64,000 bases of DNA from Muribaculaceae bacterium. GTDB taxonomy: Bacteria; Bacteroidota; Bacteroidia; Bacteroidales; Muribaculaceae. The notes below the pieces were generated by a model, which had not been told where the DNA came from, made no database searches, and saw only the letters and a list, made by a program, of their open reading frames with translations. Position numbers and translations under genes: made by a program. The stretch is taken from NCBI GenBank assembly GCA_009775265.1, contig VSPG01000001.1:186001-250000 (forward strand), read 5' to 3'. Below are positions 52,656 through 61,186 of the stretch, one piece after another (position 1 is the stretch's first letter; each line of letters begins with the position of its first letter).

Positions 52656-53432
52656 TCAGCGCTGGCGGCGTCCGTTGGCGGTTACATATCTGCGTACTTC
52701 CTGGAACAGGTCGGTGGCAAATACAAATTCGTTAAGTGCTTCGTTGCTCGTGTTGTAGATTTCGTTCATGTTGCCGACCCACTCACGATGGCCTTTGTTG
52801 ATGAAAATGATGTTTTCTCCTATCCCGAGCACGGAGTTCATGTCATGAGTGTTTATTACGGTCGTGATGTTGTATTCGTGAGTGATGTCGCTCAGCAGTT
52901 CGTCTATCAGAATGGATGTTTTGGGGTCAAGGCCAGAATTGGGTTCGTCACAGAACAGGTAGCGGGGGTTTAATGCTATTGCGCGTGCTATTGCGACGCG
53001 TTTTTGCATGCCTCCCGATATTTCGCTCGGGTATTTGTTCTCGGCGCCTTTAAGGTTGACACGCTCGATGCAGAATTTGGCGCGGTCAAGCATCTCTCCC
53101 CGTGTCATGCCGGTGAACATGACGAGCGGAAACATAACATTGCCGAGCACCGTTTCCGAATCAAACAGAGCCGAGCCTTGGAACAGCATTCCGATTTCCT
53201 TGCGTAATTGTTTTACTTCCTCTGTGTTCATGGACATTATATCGCGACCGTCGAAAAGGATTTTTCCTTTTTCCGGGCGCATCAGTCCAACAAGGGATTT
53301 AAGCATCACGGTTTTTCCAGAACCGCTTTGGCCTATAATCAGGTTGGTTTTGCCTGTCTCAAAAGTGGCGCTTACATCATGCAGCACTGTCACTCCATCA
53401 AAACTTTTGGTTATATTTTTGACTTCGATCAT
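52656..53432 (-). CDS. mlaF: ABC transporter ATP-binding protein of Mla/Mkl type
   Basis: ATPase of a phospholipid-transport ABC system at the inner membrane. 258 residues with Walker A IIGQSGSGKTVMLKSL, Q-loop GMLFQGSALFDSETV, the signature SEISGGMQKRVAIARAI, Walker B YLFCDEPNSGLD and H-switch VINTHDMNSV. FQG and GMQKRV match MlaF-type proteins. The start overlaps the mlaE stop (ATGA). An mlaD-type MCE gene, usually next, is not present; holB follows instead. Confidence 0.92.
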   Translation of the reverse strand: MIEVKNITKSFDGVTVLHDVSATFETGKTNLIIGQSGSGKTVMLKSLVGLMRPEKGKILFDGRDIMSMNTEEVKQLRKEIGMLFQGSALFDSETVLGNVMFPLVMFTGMTRGEMLDRAKFCIERVNLKGAENKYPSEISGGMQKRVAIARAIALNPRYLFCDEPNSGLDPKTSILIDELLSDITHEYNITTVINTHDMNSVLGIGENIIFINKGHREWVGNMNEIYNTSNEALNEFVFATDLFQEVRRYVTANGRRQR

Positions 53433-54178
53433 TGGAGCAATAATTTAGTGAGGATTACGTCGAACAGCAGAATGAGAATGCTGCTGGACACTACGCCGTT
53501 GGTGCTGGCTTTACCTACGTCGAGGGCACCGCCCTTCACATAATATCCGAAGAAGGATGCTACCGTGGAGATGATGAACGCAAATACCAGTGACTTAATA
53601 AGGCCATACCATACATACCATTCCTGGAACAGCGCCTGGAGGCCGTAGACATAGCGCGATACCGTGATAATGTCCGTGAACTGGGCTACAAGCCAGCCGC
53701 CCACGAAAGCAGTGGCTATGCACAATACCCCTAATACGGGCATGAAGCCCACGAATGCTATGATTTTCGGCAGAACAAGGTAGTTGGCGGAATTTACTCC
53801 CATTATTTCAAGGGCGTCAATTTGTTCTGTGACACGCATCGTGCCTATTTCCGAAGCGATATTGCTGCCTACTTTGCCGGCCAATATGAGACATAGGATG
53901 CTGTTGGAAAATTCAAGCAGCACAATGTCTCGTGTGGCAAGTCCGACAGTATATGCAGGAATCAGCGGCGACATGATGTTGAGCTGCATCTGAATCGCTA
54001 TCACCGCTCCGATGAATACGGATATTATAAGAACCAAAGGAATGGAATCAACGCCAAGCTTCACCACCTCGTCAAGAAGTCGTTTGCCGAACACTTTCCA
54101 CTTGTCCGGTAAGGCAAATACCCGTTTCATGAACAGGCAGTAGCGGCCGAACGTGGCTATAGAGTTTGATATTAGCAT
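53429..54178 (-). CDS. mlaE: MlaE-family ABC transporter permease
   Basis: Integral membrane permease of 249 residues with about five or six helices. The MlaE domain is clear: LVLIISVFIGAVIAIQMQLNI, the conserved VLLEFSNSILCLILAGKVGSNIASEIGTMRVTEQIDALEIMGVN and IAFVGFMPVLGVLCIATAFVGGWLVAQF. Such permeases move phospholipids between the inner and outer membranes together with an ATPase and an MCE protein. First gene of a five-gene unit, with a -7-like box 19 bases upstream. Confidence 0.94.
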   Translation of the reverse strand: MLISNSIATFGRYCLFMKRVFALPDKWKVFGKRLLDEVVKLGVDSIPLVLIISVFIGAVIAIQMQLNIMSPLIPAYTVGLATRDIVLLEFSNSILCLILAGKVGSNIASEIGTMRVTEQIDALEIMGVNSANYLVLPKIIAFVGFMPVLGVLCIATAFVGGWLVAQFTDIITVSRYVYGLQALFQEWYVWYGLIKSLVFAFIISTVASFFGYYVKGGALDVGKASTNGVVSSSILILLFDVILTKLLLQ

Positions 54179-54196
54179 ATTCTTGTGTTTATGGCC

Positions 54197-54205
54197 ACAA
54201 AAGTA
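54197..54205 (-). promoter_or_regulatory. -7-like box of the mlaE-mlaF-holB-addB-hemW unit
   Basis: Minus strand reads TACTTTTGT, a match to TAnnTTTG, 18 bases before the mlaE ATG. Confidence 0.48.
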
Positions 54206-54433
54206 CTAAAAAGTTTTTGGTTTACACATCCTTTTAAAGCCCTATGGGTTTTTATTGCCAAAAAATATACCATTTGGAAAACTCTGATTCAAGAGAAAAA
54301 TAAGAAAGGGCCGTATCTCACGACAGAGCCCTCTAATAATCTACAATCTATAAATGTTTCTTTTGCCTGATTTCTTCAGAGATAAACAGGCACGTCAAAA
54401 TTAATACTTTCCTGCGACAAATGCAAATTCCGT

Positions 54434-55900
54434 CTATGGCTCAGACTCTGCCATAAGCGCCAGCGCCATTGATGCGGCGGCGCGTCGGCCGTCTCCCATA
54501 GCGAGAATCACTGTGGCGCCCCCTCTCACAATATCGCCTCCGGCATATAGAAACGGCAGGCTTGTCCGCTGGTTTTCGTCTACGGCCAATGTGCCTCGGT
54601 GTGTGACTTCGAGCCCGTCTATACTGTCGGGTATGAGCGGGTTAGGGGATACGCCTACACTAACTATAACCATATCCACTTCCATTTCCAGAATTTCACC
54701 CTCGATAGGTTCGGGGCTGCGCCGGCCGGATGAATCAGATTCTCCGAGCCGCATTTTCTGAAGCCTGACAGCGCATACATGCCCGTTTGCGTCGCCTATG
54801 TATTCTATAGGGTTATGTAACGTGAGAAATCGTACGCCTTCTTCTTCCGCATGGTGTATTTCTTCCGCTCGTGCCGGCATTTCTTCACGTCCGCGTCGAT
54901 AAGCTATTATGGCGTCGTCAGCTCCCATGCGCCGTGCCGTACGCACCGAGTCCATAGCGGTGTTGCCGCCGCCGACTACGAGAACTCTACGTCCTTTCTC
55001 GACCGGTGTCATGCATTCCGTCTTGCCGGCACCCATGAGGTTAATGCGGGTAAGATATTCGTTGCTTGAAAGTACGCCGTTGAGATTCTCGCCGGGGATA
55101 CCCATGAAACGTGGCAGACCCGCTCCGCTGGCCACAAACAGGCCTTTGTAGCCTTCAGCTATAAGGTCTTCATGGCTGAGCGTCTTGCCTATTATTGTGT
55201 CCTTTTCGAAATGCACACCCATATTGGCAAGTTTCTGAATTTCTGCGTCCACTACGTGGCTCGGAAGACGGAACTCGGGTATGCCGTATTTCAGAACACC
55301 GCCGATTTCGTGCAGCGCTTCGAACACGGTTACATCAAATCCTTGTTTGATCATGTCGCCGGCAAATGACAGTCCGGCAGGGCCGGAACCAGCTACTGCA
55401 ACCTTTATTCCGAGGCGCGGGGTTGTGTGGGGGCAGGGTTCTTCGACAGAATCACGTGCCGTATCGGCAGCGTAGCGTTCAAGGTAGCCGATGGCGACAG
55501 GCGCCTTTTTCAGTTTATTGTATATGCATTTGCTTTCGCATTGCTTTTCCTGAGGGCATACGCGTCCACATACGGCAGGCAACGCGCTTGCGTAGCCGAG
55601 CACTGTCGCAGCTCCGCGAATGTCGCCTTTCTGTATGTTTTTTATGAATGATGGAATGTCGATAGACACAGGGCAGCCTTCTACACATCCGGGCACAGCA
55701 CAATCCAGGCAACGAGACGCCTCAACAACGGCTTGTGCAGGCGTAAGACCGAGGTTGACTTCTGCCATATTTTTAATGCGTTCCGTGGGAGAGAGCACCG
55801 GCATATTCACCCGTTTTATGGCAGAACGTTCTTTCGGTGTCATTGATGCGCGCAACTGTTCTCTCCAAGGTGCGTTGCGGTCGGTCAAGGCGTGGTTCAT
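54434..55900 (-). CDS. NADPH-binding iron-sulfur flavoprotein, NfnB / glutamate-synthase small-subunit type
   Basis: FAD- and NADPH-binding subunit of 488 residues. The N-terminal ferredoxin-like domain has two cysteine sets (CLDCAVPGCVEGCP and CGRVCPQEKQCESKC). An FAD Rossmann motif VAVAGSGPAGLSFAGDM and an NAD(P)H motif VVGGGNTAMDSVRTARRMGAD follow. Alone it could be called GltD, but no glutamate synthase large subunit is nearby and the overlapping upstream gene encodes an NfnA-type reductase. The pair fits Nfn, which couples ferredoxin, NADH and NADP(H) by electron bifurcation. The start overlaps the nfnA stop (ATGA). Confidence 0.88.
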   Translation of the reverse strand: MNHALTDRNAPWREQLRASMTPKERSAIKRVNMPVLSPTERIKNMAEVNLGLTPAQAVVEASRCLDCAVPGCVEGCPVSIDIPSFIKNIQKGDIRGAATVLGYASALPAVCGRVCPQEKQCESKCIYNKLKKAPVAIGYLERYAADTARDSVEEPCPHTTPRLGIKVAVAGSGPAGLSFAGDMIKQGFDVTVFEALHEIGGVLKYGIPEFRLPSHVVDAEIQKLANMGVHFEKDTIIGKTLSHEDLIAEGYKGLFVASGAGLPRFMGIPGENLNGVLSSNEYLTRINLMGAGKTECMTPVEKGRRVLVVGGGNTAMDSVRTARRMGADDAIIAYRRGREEMPARAEEIHHAEEEGVRFLTLHNPIEYIGDANGHVCAVRLQKMRLGESDSSGRRSPEPIEGEILEMEVDMVIVSVGVSPNPLIPDSIDGLEVTHRGTLAVDENQRTSLPFLYAGGDIVRGGATVILAMGDGRRAAASMALALMAESEP

Positions 55901-56691
55901 GGCTTGTAATTGTTGTATGCTCGCATACGCATCATCATTTCGTCAAAGTCCACTTGGTGTGCGTCAAATTCAGGGCCGTCAACGCACACAAAGCGTGTCT
56001 TGCCGCCAACTGTTACCCTACATGCGCCGCACATCCCCGTGCCGTCTACCATTATGGTGTTCAGCGAACAGATGGTTGGAACAGAATAACGTCGCGTGAG
56101 TTCCGACACATATTTCATCATTATAGCCGGCCCTATGGCCACAACCTCGTCCACCTTTTCACGCAGCAGCACGGCCTCTACCCCATCGGTTACAAACCCT
56201 TTTTTGCCATATGAGCCGTCGTCTGTCATCACAATGAGTTCGTCCGAGCATTTGAATACCTCGTTTTCGAGTATCACCAAGTCGCTGGTTCGCGCAGCGA
56301 TGACGCTGATTACCTTGTTGCCGGCTTCCTTCATCGCTTTGGCTATAGGTAACATTGGGGCTACCCCGACTCCTCCTCCGCAGCATACGACGGTGCCTCT
56401 GAGTGCGATGTCTGTGGCGCGTCCAAGCGGTCCTACAAGGTCGTCGAATACGTCGCCGGGATTTAACGCACAAATCCGTTCCGTCGACGCTCCCACCGCT
56501 TGAATGACAAGGGTTATCGTACCGGATACTGTGTCGGCATCGGCTATAGTGAGAGGTATGCGCTCACCTGTTATCCCGGACCTGACGATTACAAAATGGC
56601 CGGGACGCCGGGCCTTGGCCACTCTCGGAGCTTCGACGACAAATTTGTAAACTTTGTCGGAAAACTGTGCCTTGTCGACTATCCGGAACAT
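55897..56691 (-). CDS. NfnA-type ferredoxin-NAD(P)+ reductase subunit (sulfide dehydrogenase subunit type)
   Basis: FAD and [2Fe-2S] protein of 264 residues in the PyrK/NfnA family. The FAD-binding barrel is residues about 1-95 (KARRPGHFVIVRSG, ERIPLTIAD). The NAD-binding domain has VCCGGGVGVAPMLPIAKAM and VVAIGPAIMMKYV. The [2Fe-2S] ligands are in GTGMCGACRVTVGGKTRFVCVDG. This ending distinguishes it from plain ferredoxin reductases. Cotranscribed with DUF5606 (8 bases upstream) and nfnB (4-base overlap). Whether it bifurcates electrons depends on the partner and cannot be proven by reading. Confidence 0.9.
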   Translation of the reverse strand: MFRIVDKAQFSDKVYKFVVEAPRVAKARRPGHFVIVRSGITGERIPLTIADADTVSGTITLVIQAVGASTERICALNPGDVFDDLVGPLGRATDIALRGTVVCCGGGVGVAPMLPIAKAMKEAGNKVISVIAARTSDLVILENEVFKCSDELIVMTDDGSYGKKGFVTDGVEAVLLREKVDEVVAIGPAIMMKYVSELTRRYSVPTICSLNTIMVDGTGMCGACRVTVGGKTRFVCVDGPEFDAHQVDFDEMMMRMRAYNNYKP

Positions 56692-56699
56692 GACGTGTA

Positions 56700-57122
56700 T
56701 TAGCCTTCCGTGTCAGCGGATTCGGCAGTTTTTTCTTCCACAAAAGCGGTGATACCGGCAGCCACGAGCTGGTTGTACCATGAAAGGGCTTTGCGGATGT
56801 CGCTGGTATACACTCTGTCACGGTCGAAATCGGGAAGCACCTTGGCAAAGTACTCGCGGACGTCGTCGTCTGATGCAAGTGCGTTGATGTCTACGGCTTT
56901 TCCGTTTTCGAGTTTGCTTATATTGTTGTATATAGTGTACAGGGGGACATCCTCTTCGGTGGTGTACATTGCAATATCGGCCAAAGACATTACTTTGTCA
57001 CGCATGTATGCCGGACGCCGCTTGCCTGTGGCGAGTTCCTCTACGATGAGCATGTTTTTGCCTTGGCTTACAAGTTTGTACAGGCCGGGCTTGCCGGATA
57101 TAGATAATATTCTTTCGTTCAT
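56700..57122 (-). CDS. DUF5606 protein
   Basis: A 140-residue cytoplasmic protein of the DUF5606 family, largely confined to Bacteroidota. It has a beta-rich first half (ERILSISGKPGLYKLVSQGKNMLIVEEL, KRRPAYMRDKVMSLADIAMYT) and a helical second half (REYFAKVLPDFDRDRVYTSDIRKALSWYNQLVAAGI), with a ragged acidic tail. Function unknown. It heads the operon that continues with nfnA and nfnB, with a -7 box 71 bases upstream. Confidence 0.85.
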   Translation of the reverse strand: MNERILSISGKPGLYKLVSQGKNMLIVEELATGKRRPAYMRDKVMSLADIAMYTTEEDVPLYTIYNNISKLENGKAVDINALASDDDVREYFAKVLPDFDRDRVYTSDIRKALSWYNQLVAAGITAFVEEKTAESADTEG

Positions 57123-57192
57123 AAGATTTTTAATTAATTTAATTCAAGGTGTAAAATATGTGATATTTTTGCCTGTGGCGCTAAATTCAACG

Positions 57193-57201
57193 GCAAAATT
57201 A
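57193..57201 (-). promoter_or_regulatory. -7 box of the DUF5606-nfnA-nfnB operon
   Basis: Minus strand reads TAATTTTGC, 70 bases before the ATG. It is back to back with the box at 57224. Confidence 0.5.
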
Positions 57202-57223
57202 GCACTTTGCCGCGAATTTTCGT

Positions 57224-57232
57224 TAACTTTGC
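57224..57232 (+). promoter_or_regulatory. -7 box of the YIP1-smpB-aspS unit
   Basis: TAACTTTGC, 43 bases before the YIP1-family ATG. Confidence 0.5.
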
Positions 57233-57275
57233 ATGCTAAATTTGTTTTAAGAGATTGTGTAAGGATTTCAGAACT

Positions 57276-57824
57276 ATGTCGGCATACCTAAAATACCTCT
57301 TTCAATTGATTCTTTCGCCCTCGAGGGGATGGGAGGATCTTTCGCATGACGGTGCCGACCCGGACGAGTTGCTTCGGCGTGGTTTATATCCGCTTACCGG
57401 TATTACGGCTCTGTCGGAGTTTCTTCAGCTGTTCTATTCGCGGTATGCGGGATTCGGCTCGGTTCTACAAGCCGCTATCGCCATTTTCTGTGCCTTTTTT
57501 GCGGCCATCTTTCTGTCGCGTCTGCTGCTTGACGCATTATTGCCGAAAGTCACGGAAGGTGCTCCGAGCGACCGACGTACTGCTACGCTCAACATTATGT
57601 GTATAGGTCAGATGGAGATTATTGCGATAATAAGCAATTGTATTCCAACCGGACTTACTCTCGTACATTTTCTCCCCATATATGCCTTGCTGATTTTTTA
57701 TAAGGCGTCGCGTTATATGGCGGTGCGTCCCGACAGCGAGATGAACTACCTTGTCATAGGTCTGCTTTCGGTAGTGGCGATTCCAAAGGTGTTGTATTGG
57801 TTGCTGTCGCTGATTCTCGGATAA
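57276..57824 (+). CDS. YIP1-family membrane protein
   Basis: A 182-residue inner-membrane protein with about five hydrophobic segments (for example LQAAIAIFCAFFAAIFLSRLLL, MEIIAIISNCIPTGLTLVHFLPIYALLIFY, MNYLVIGLLSVVAIPKVLYWLLSLIL). The opening YLKYLFQLILSPSRGWEDL, with its P-x-x-x-W/F amphipathic start, is typical of bacterial YIP1 proteins. Function in bacteria is unknown. The ATG at 57276 is preferred over a GTG at 57255. smpB begins 5 bases downstream. Confidence 0.82.
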   Translation: MSAYLKYLFQLILSPSRGWEDLSHDGADPDELLRRGLYPLTGITALSEFLQLFYSRYAGFGSVLQAAIAIFCAFFAAIFLSRLLLDALLPKVTEGAPSDRRTATLNIMCIGQMEIIAIISNCIPTGLTLVHFLPIYALLIFYKASRYMAVRPDSEMNYLVIGLLSVVAIPKVLYWLLSLILG

Positions 57825-57829
57825 AAAAT

Positions 57830-58291
57830 ATGATGAAAATGAATGCAAAAGACATCAGCATAAAAAACCGGCGCGCCACTTATGACTATGCCATAGTCGA
57901 AACATTCACGGCAGGTATAGTGCTCACCGGAACGGAAATAAAATCGCTCCGTCAGGGCAAAGGAAGCCTCGTCGACACATTCTGTTATGTGGATAACGGC
58001 GAGGTATGGGTGAAAAATATGTACATAGCCGAGTATTTTTACGGGACTTATAACAATCATGCCGCTCGACGCGACCGCAAACTTCTTTTGCAGCGTAAAG
58101 AGATACGGCGGCTTGAGAAAGACGGAAAAGAGTCGGGCTTTACTATTGTGCCATTGAAACTGTTCATAAGCGAGCGTGGCCTTGCAAAACTTGTCATAGG
58201 TCTTGCGCGAGGCAAAAAAGAGTACGACAAGCGCCAGAGCATACGCGAACGCGAAGACAAACGCGCCATCGCGAGGATGTTCCAAAAATAG
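57830..58291 (+). CDS. smpB: tmRNA-binding protein SmpB
   Basis: Binds tmRNA and brings it to stalled ribosomes for trans-translation. 153 residues with the diagnostic core KNRRATYDYAIVETFTAGIVLTGTEIKSLRQGKGSL, then HAARRDRKLLLQRKEIRRL and the basic tail GKKEYDKRQSIREREDKR. ATGs at 57830, 57833 and 57839 all fit; the first is used. Two hundred or so bases shorter than the genes around it and tightly placed between YIP1 and aspS. Confidence 0.96.
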   Translation: MMKMNAKDISIKNRRATYDYAIVETFTAGIVLTGTEIKSLRQGKGSLVDTFCYVDNGEVWVKNMYIAEYFYGTYNNHAARRDRKLLLQRKEIRRLEKDGKESGFTIVPLKLFISERGLAKLVIGLARGKKEYDKRQSIREREDKRAIARMFQK

Positions 58292-58324
58292 AAAAAAGAA
58301 AAACATAAAAACAGATATATAACA

Positions 58325-60082
58325 ATGTATAGGACTAAAACATGCGGCGAACTGCGTCTCAGCGATGTCGGTAGCCATGTGACACTTGCCGGTTGGGTGC
58401 AGCGCATCCGCAAAATGGGTGCTATGACATTCGTCGATTTGCGTGACAGATATGGTTTGACTCAAATTGTGTTCAATGTAGAGAACGATGCGGCTCTCAC
58501 CGAAGCAGCCAATCATCTTGGACGCGAATACGTGATTCAGATAAGTGGTACGGTTGCCGAACGCACATCGAAAAACCCACATTTGCCCACCGGTGATATT
58601 GAAATCGTCGCAGACGAACTCCGTGTGCTGAATGCAAGCGAAGTGCCGCCTTTTACCATAGAAGATGACACCGATGGCGGCGACGACCTCCGTATGCGTT
58701 ATCGTTATCTTGATTTGCGCCGCGCTCCTGTACGCTGTAATATCGAATTGCGTCACCGCATGACGATGGAGGTGCGTCGCTACCTTGACAGCAAAGGATT
58801 CCTTGAAATCGAGACACCGATGCTTGTGGGCTCAACACCGGAAGGCGCGCGTGATTTTGTGGTGCCTTCGCGCATGAACCCCGGCCAGTTCTATGCTCTC
58901 CCCCAAAGCCCGCAGACTCTTAAGCAGCTGCTGATGGTGAGCGGCATGGACCGTTATTTCCAGATAGTGAAGTGTTTCCGAGACGAAGACTTGCGTGCCG
59001 ACAGGCAACCTGAATTTACGCAGATAGACTGCGAAATGAGTTTTGTGGAACAGGACGACATCATCAACCTTTTTGAAGGTATGGCAAAGCACCTGTTCAA
59101 GGAACTGCGCGGTGTGGAGCTTACTGAGCCTTTTGTCCGCATGCCATGGGCTGATGCCATGAAATATTATGGCAGTGACAAACCGGACCTGCGTTTTGAT
59201 ATGCGCTTTGTCGAGTTGATGGATGTACTCAAGGGACACGGATTCGGAGTGTTTGACAACGCCGCCTATATAGGAGGTATCTGTGCCAAAGAGGCTGCAA
59301 GCTACACGCGAAAGCAGCTTGATGAGCTCACGGATTACGTGAAACGTCCGCAAATTGGCGCCAAGGGCATGGTTTATGCTCGTGTGGAAGCCGACGGCAA
59401 TGTGAAAAGTAGCGTTGACAAGTTCTATTCTCAGGAAACCCTGCAAGAATTGCGCAAAGCTATGAATGCAGAACCCGGAGACCTCATCCTCATATTGAGT
59501 GGAGATGATGTGATGCGCACCCGCAAACAGCTTTGCGAACTGCGTCTTGAAATGGGCCGACGCCTCGGCCTTCGCGACAAAAACAAGTTTGCGTGTCTTT
59601 GGGTGGTTGATTTTCCGATGTTTGAATGGAGTGAGGAAGAACAGCGCCTGATGGCTATGCACCATCCGTTCACTCATCCCAAAGACGAAGACATCGCACT
59701 GCTCGACACGGATCCTGCAGCTGTACGCGCCGACGCCTATGATATGGTAATCAACGGAGTGGAAGTTGGCGGAGGCTCTATCCGTATACATGACAGCGCA
59801 CTTCAGGCTAAGATGTTCGAGATTCTCGGCTTTACCCCTGAAAAGGCTCAGGAACAGTTCGGATTCCTTATGAATGCGTTCAAGTTCGGAGCGCCTCCTC
59901 ATGGAGGACTTGCATACGGCCTTGACAGATGGGTTTCGCTTTTTGCCGGCCTTGACAGCATACGCGACTGCATCGCATTCCCGAAAAACAACAGCGGCCG
60001 AGATGTGATGCTCGACGCCCCTGCGGCATTGGATCCCAAACAGCTCGATGAACTGCAACTTGCAATTGTCAATATTGAATAA
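58325..60082 (+). CDS. aspS: Aspartyl-tRNA synthetase
   Basis: Class II synthetase of 585 residues, the bacterial-type AspRS. The N-terminal OB-fold (TCGELRLSDVGSHVTLAGWVQRIRKMGAMTFVDLRD) binds the anticodon. Class II motifs follow: motif 1 near FLEIETPMLVGSTPEGARDFVVPS, motif 2 FRDEDLRADRQPEFTQIDCEM and motif 3 GLAYGLDRWV, with the bacterial GAD insertion in between. It lies 33 bases after smpB and is followed by nif3 after 13 bases. The 427-codon open frame on the other strand is a shadow. Confidence 0.97.
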   Translation: MYRTKTCGELRLSDVGSHVTLAGWVQRIRKMGAMTFVDLRDRYGLTQIVFNVENDAALTEAANHLGREYVIQISGTVAERTSKNPHLPTGDIEIVADELRVLNASEVPPFTIEDDTDGGDDLRMRYRYLDLRRAPVRCNIELRHRMTMEVRRYLDSKGFLEIETPMLVGSTPEGARDFVVPSRMNPGQFYALPQSPQTLKQLLMVSGMDRYFQIVKCFRDEDLRADRQPEFTQIDCEMSFVEQDDIINLFEGMAKHLFKELRGVELTEPFVRMPWADAMKYYGSDKPDLRFDMRFVELMDVLKGHGFGVFDNAAYIGGICAKEAASYTRKQLDELTDYVKRPQIGAKGMVYARVEADGNVKSSVDKFYSQETLQELRKAMNAEPGDLILILSGDDVMRTRKQLCELRLEMGRRLGLRDKNKFACLWVVDFPMFEWSEEEQRLMAMHHPFTHPKDEDIALLDTDPAAVRADAYDMVINGVEVGGGSIRIHDSALQAKMFEILGFTPEKAQEQFGFLMNAFKFGAPPHGGLAYGLDRWVSLFAGLDSIRDCIAFPKNNSGRDVMLDAPAALDPKQLDELQLAIVNIE

Positions 60083-60087
60083 GGAGG
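60081..60087 (+). promoter_or_regulatory. Strong Shine-Dalgarno sequence of nif3
   Basis: AAGGAGG, overlapping the aspS stop and 8 bases before the nif3 ATG. This is a textbook ribosome-binding site in a genome where most genes here lack one, so it fixes the start at 60096. Confidence 0.6.
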
Positions 60088-60095
60088 CGTAACGC

Positions 60096-61181
60096 ATGCT
60101 GATTAAGCATATCATATCCGCTATTGAGGAATTTGCCCCTCTTGCTTTGCAGGAAAAGTGGGATAATACCGGCCTTCAAGTAGGAGACCCGTCGGCCGAA
60201 TGCAGCGGAGTGCTGCTATGTCTCGATGTGTCGGAAAGTGTAGTTGCCGAAGCTGTGGAGCGCGGTTGCAACCTTGTGGTGTCACATCATCCGCTGCTCT
60301 TTCGCGGTTTGAAAAGAATAACCGGTGCAACTCCGTCCGAACGATGTGTGCTTGCCGCTATAAAATCCGGTGTTGCAATATACAGCAGTCATACTGCGCT
60401 TGACAGTGCGGTAAGAGGGGTGAGCCATGCGATAGCGCAGAGTATCGGGGCGAAAGTAGAACGAGTGCTTCATCCTTCCGAGAACGGCCCTTTGAAACTT
60501 GTTGTGTACACTCCTCGCCATTTGGCTGAGGATGTGCGCGCAGCCATAGCCGATGCTGCGGATGAATTCGGTGGCGGTGTGCCGGTAGTTGCGGCAGATG
60601 CGGTTAAAACCGAAAGCACCCGAACTGAGGATGCCGATGGTGTTCCAATGCTTGAATTGAACCATACACCATATGCTTCGCTTAGCATGACAATTTCGTC
60701 AGAACGTAGGCGTGAAGTGGAATCCGTATTGTCCGGTATGGGCGACGAAATAACGTATCAGTTTATACGACTCTCTGAATCGGATTCTCGGACCGGCCTC
60801 GGGGTAGTAGCACGTTTCGATAAACCGATTGCTCTTGATGCTTTTATGGATAGAGTGAAAAGCGCATGTGGTGCGGACGTGCTCCGATGCAGCGAATTGC
60901 CGTTTCCCGATGCGGAGGTTCAGCGCGTAGCTGTGTGCGGCGGTTCAGGGGGCGAGTTTATTCCTGATGCAGTGCGTGCCGGCGCAGACGCATACATAAC
61001 CGCTGATGTGCGTTACCATGACTTTGCCGAATGGGGCGATAGAATCTTAATTGTAGATGCAGGGCATTACGAGACCGAAAGTTGCACAAAAACGCTTTTT
61101 ATGCAACTTATTAAAGAAAAATTCGCTAACTTTGCAGTCTATATTTCAGCAACAGAAAAGAATCCAATAAACTACTTGTAA
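60096..61181 (+). CDS. Nif3-like dinuclear metal-centre protein
   Basis: NIF3/YbgI family protein with a two-metal site, hexameric in known members. Some relatives are annotated as GTP cyclohydrolase 1 type 2, but function is not settled. 361 residues: QEKWDNTGLQVGD near the N-terminus, metal ligands His64 and His65 in VVSHHPLLFRG and further ones in YSSHTALDSA, and near the C-terminus VDAGHYETE. An insert of about 110 residues in the middle (VVYTPRHLAEDVRAAIADAADEFGGG) matches the CutA/PII-like domain of long NIF3 proteins. It is paired with a zinc-ribbon coiled-coil gene, an arrangement seen widely in bacteria. Confidence 0.93.
   Translation: MLIKHIISAIEEFAPLALQEKWDNTGLQVGDPSAECSGVLLCLDVSESVVAEAVERGCNLVVSHHPLLFRGLKRITGATPSERCVLAAIKSGVAIYSSHTALDSAVRGVSHAIAQSIGAKVERVLHPSENGPLKLVVYTPRHLAEDVRAAIADAADEFGGGVPVVAADAVKTESTRTEDADGVPMLELNHTPYASLSMTISSERRREVESVLSGMGDEITYQFIRLSESDSRTGLGVVARFDKPIALDAFMDRVKSACGADVLRCSELPFPDAEVQRVAVCGGSGGEFIPDAVRAGADAYITADVRYHDFAEWGDRILIVDAGHYETESCTKTLFMQLIKEKFANFAVYISATEKNPINYL
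61127..61135 (+). promoter_or_regulatory. -7-like box inside the end of nif3
   Basis: TAACTTTGC, 52 bases before the zinc-ribbon gene. It could give that gene an extra promoter, though the box lies within nif3 coding sequence. Confidence 0.35.
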
Positions 61182-61186
61182 AGCAT

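Noticed and set aside
54307..54332. Possible terminator after nfnB (AGGGC/GCCCT)
   Set aside because: Only five base pairs with a 16-base loop, about 100 bases from the stop; too weak to list.
54434..55900. Calling this gene gltD (glutamate synthase small subunit)
   Set aside because: No gltB is nearby and the overlapping partner is an NfnA-type reductase, which fits Nfn better; kept without a symbol because the families are close.
58832..60115. 427-codon open frame antisense to aspS
   Set aside because: Same reason as for glnS. Long antisense frames opposite three synthetases (also gltX at 61972-62733) recall the sense-antisense idea for synthetase origins, but codon bias explains them.
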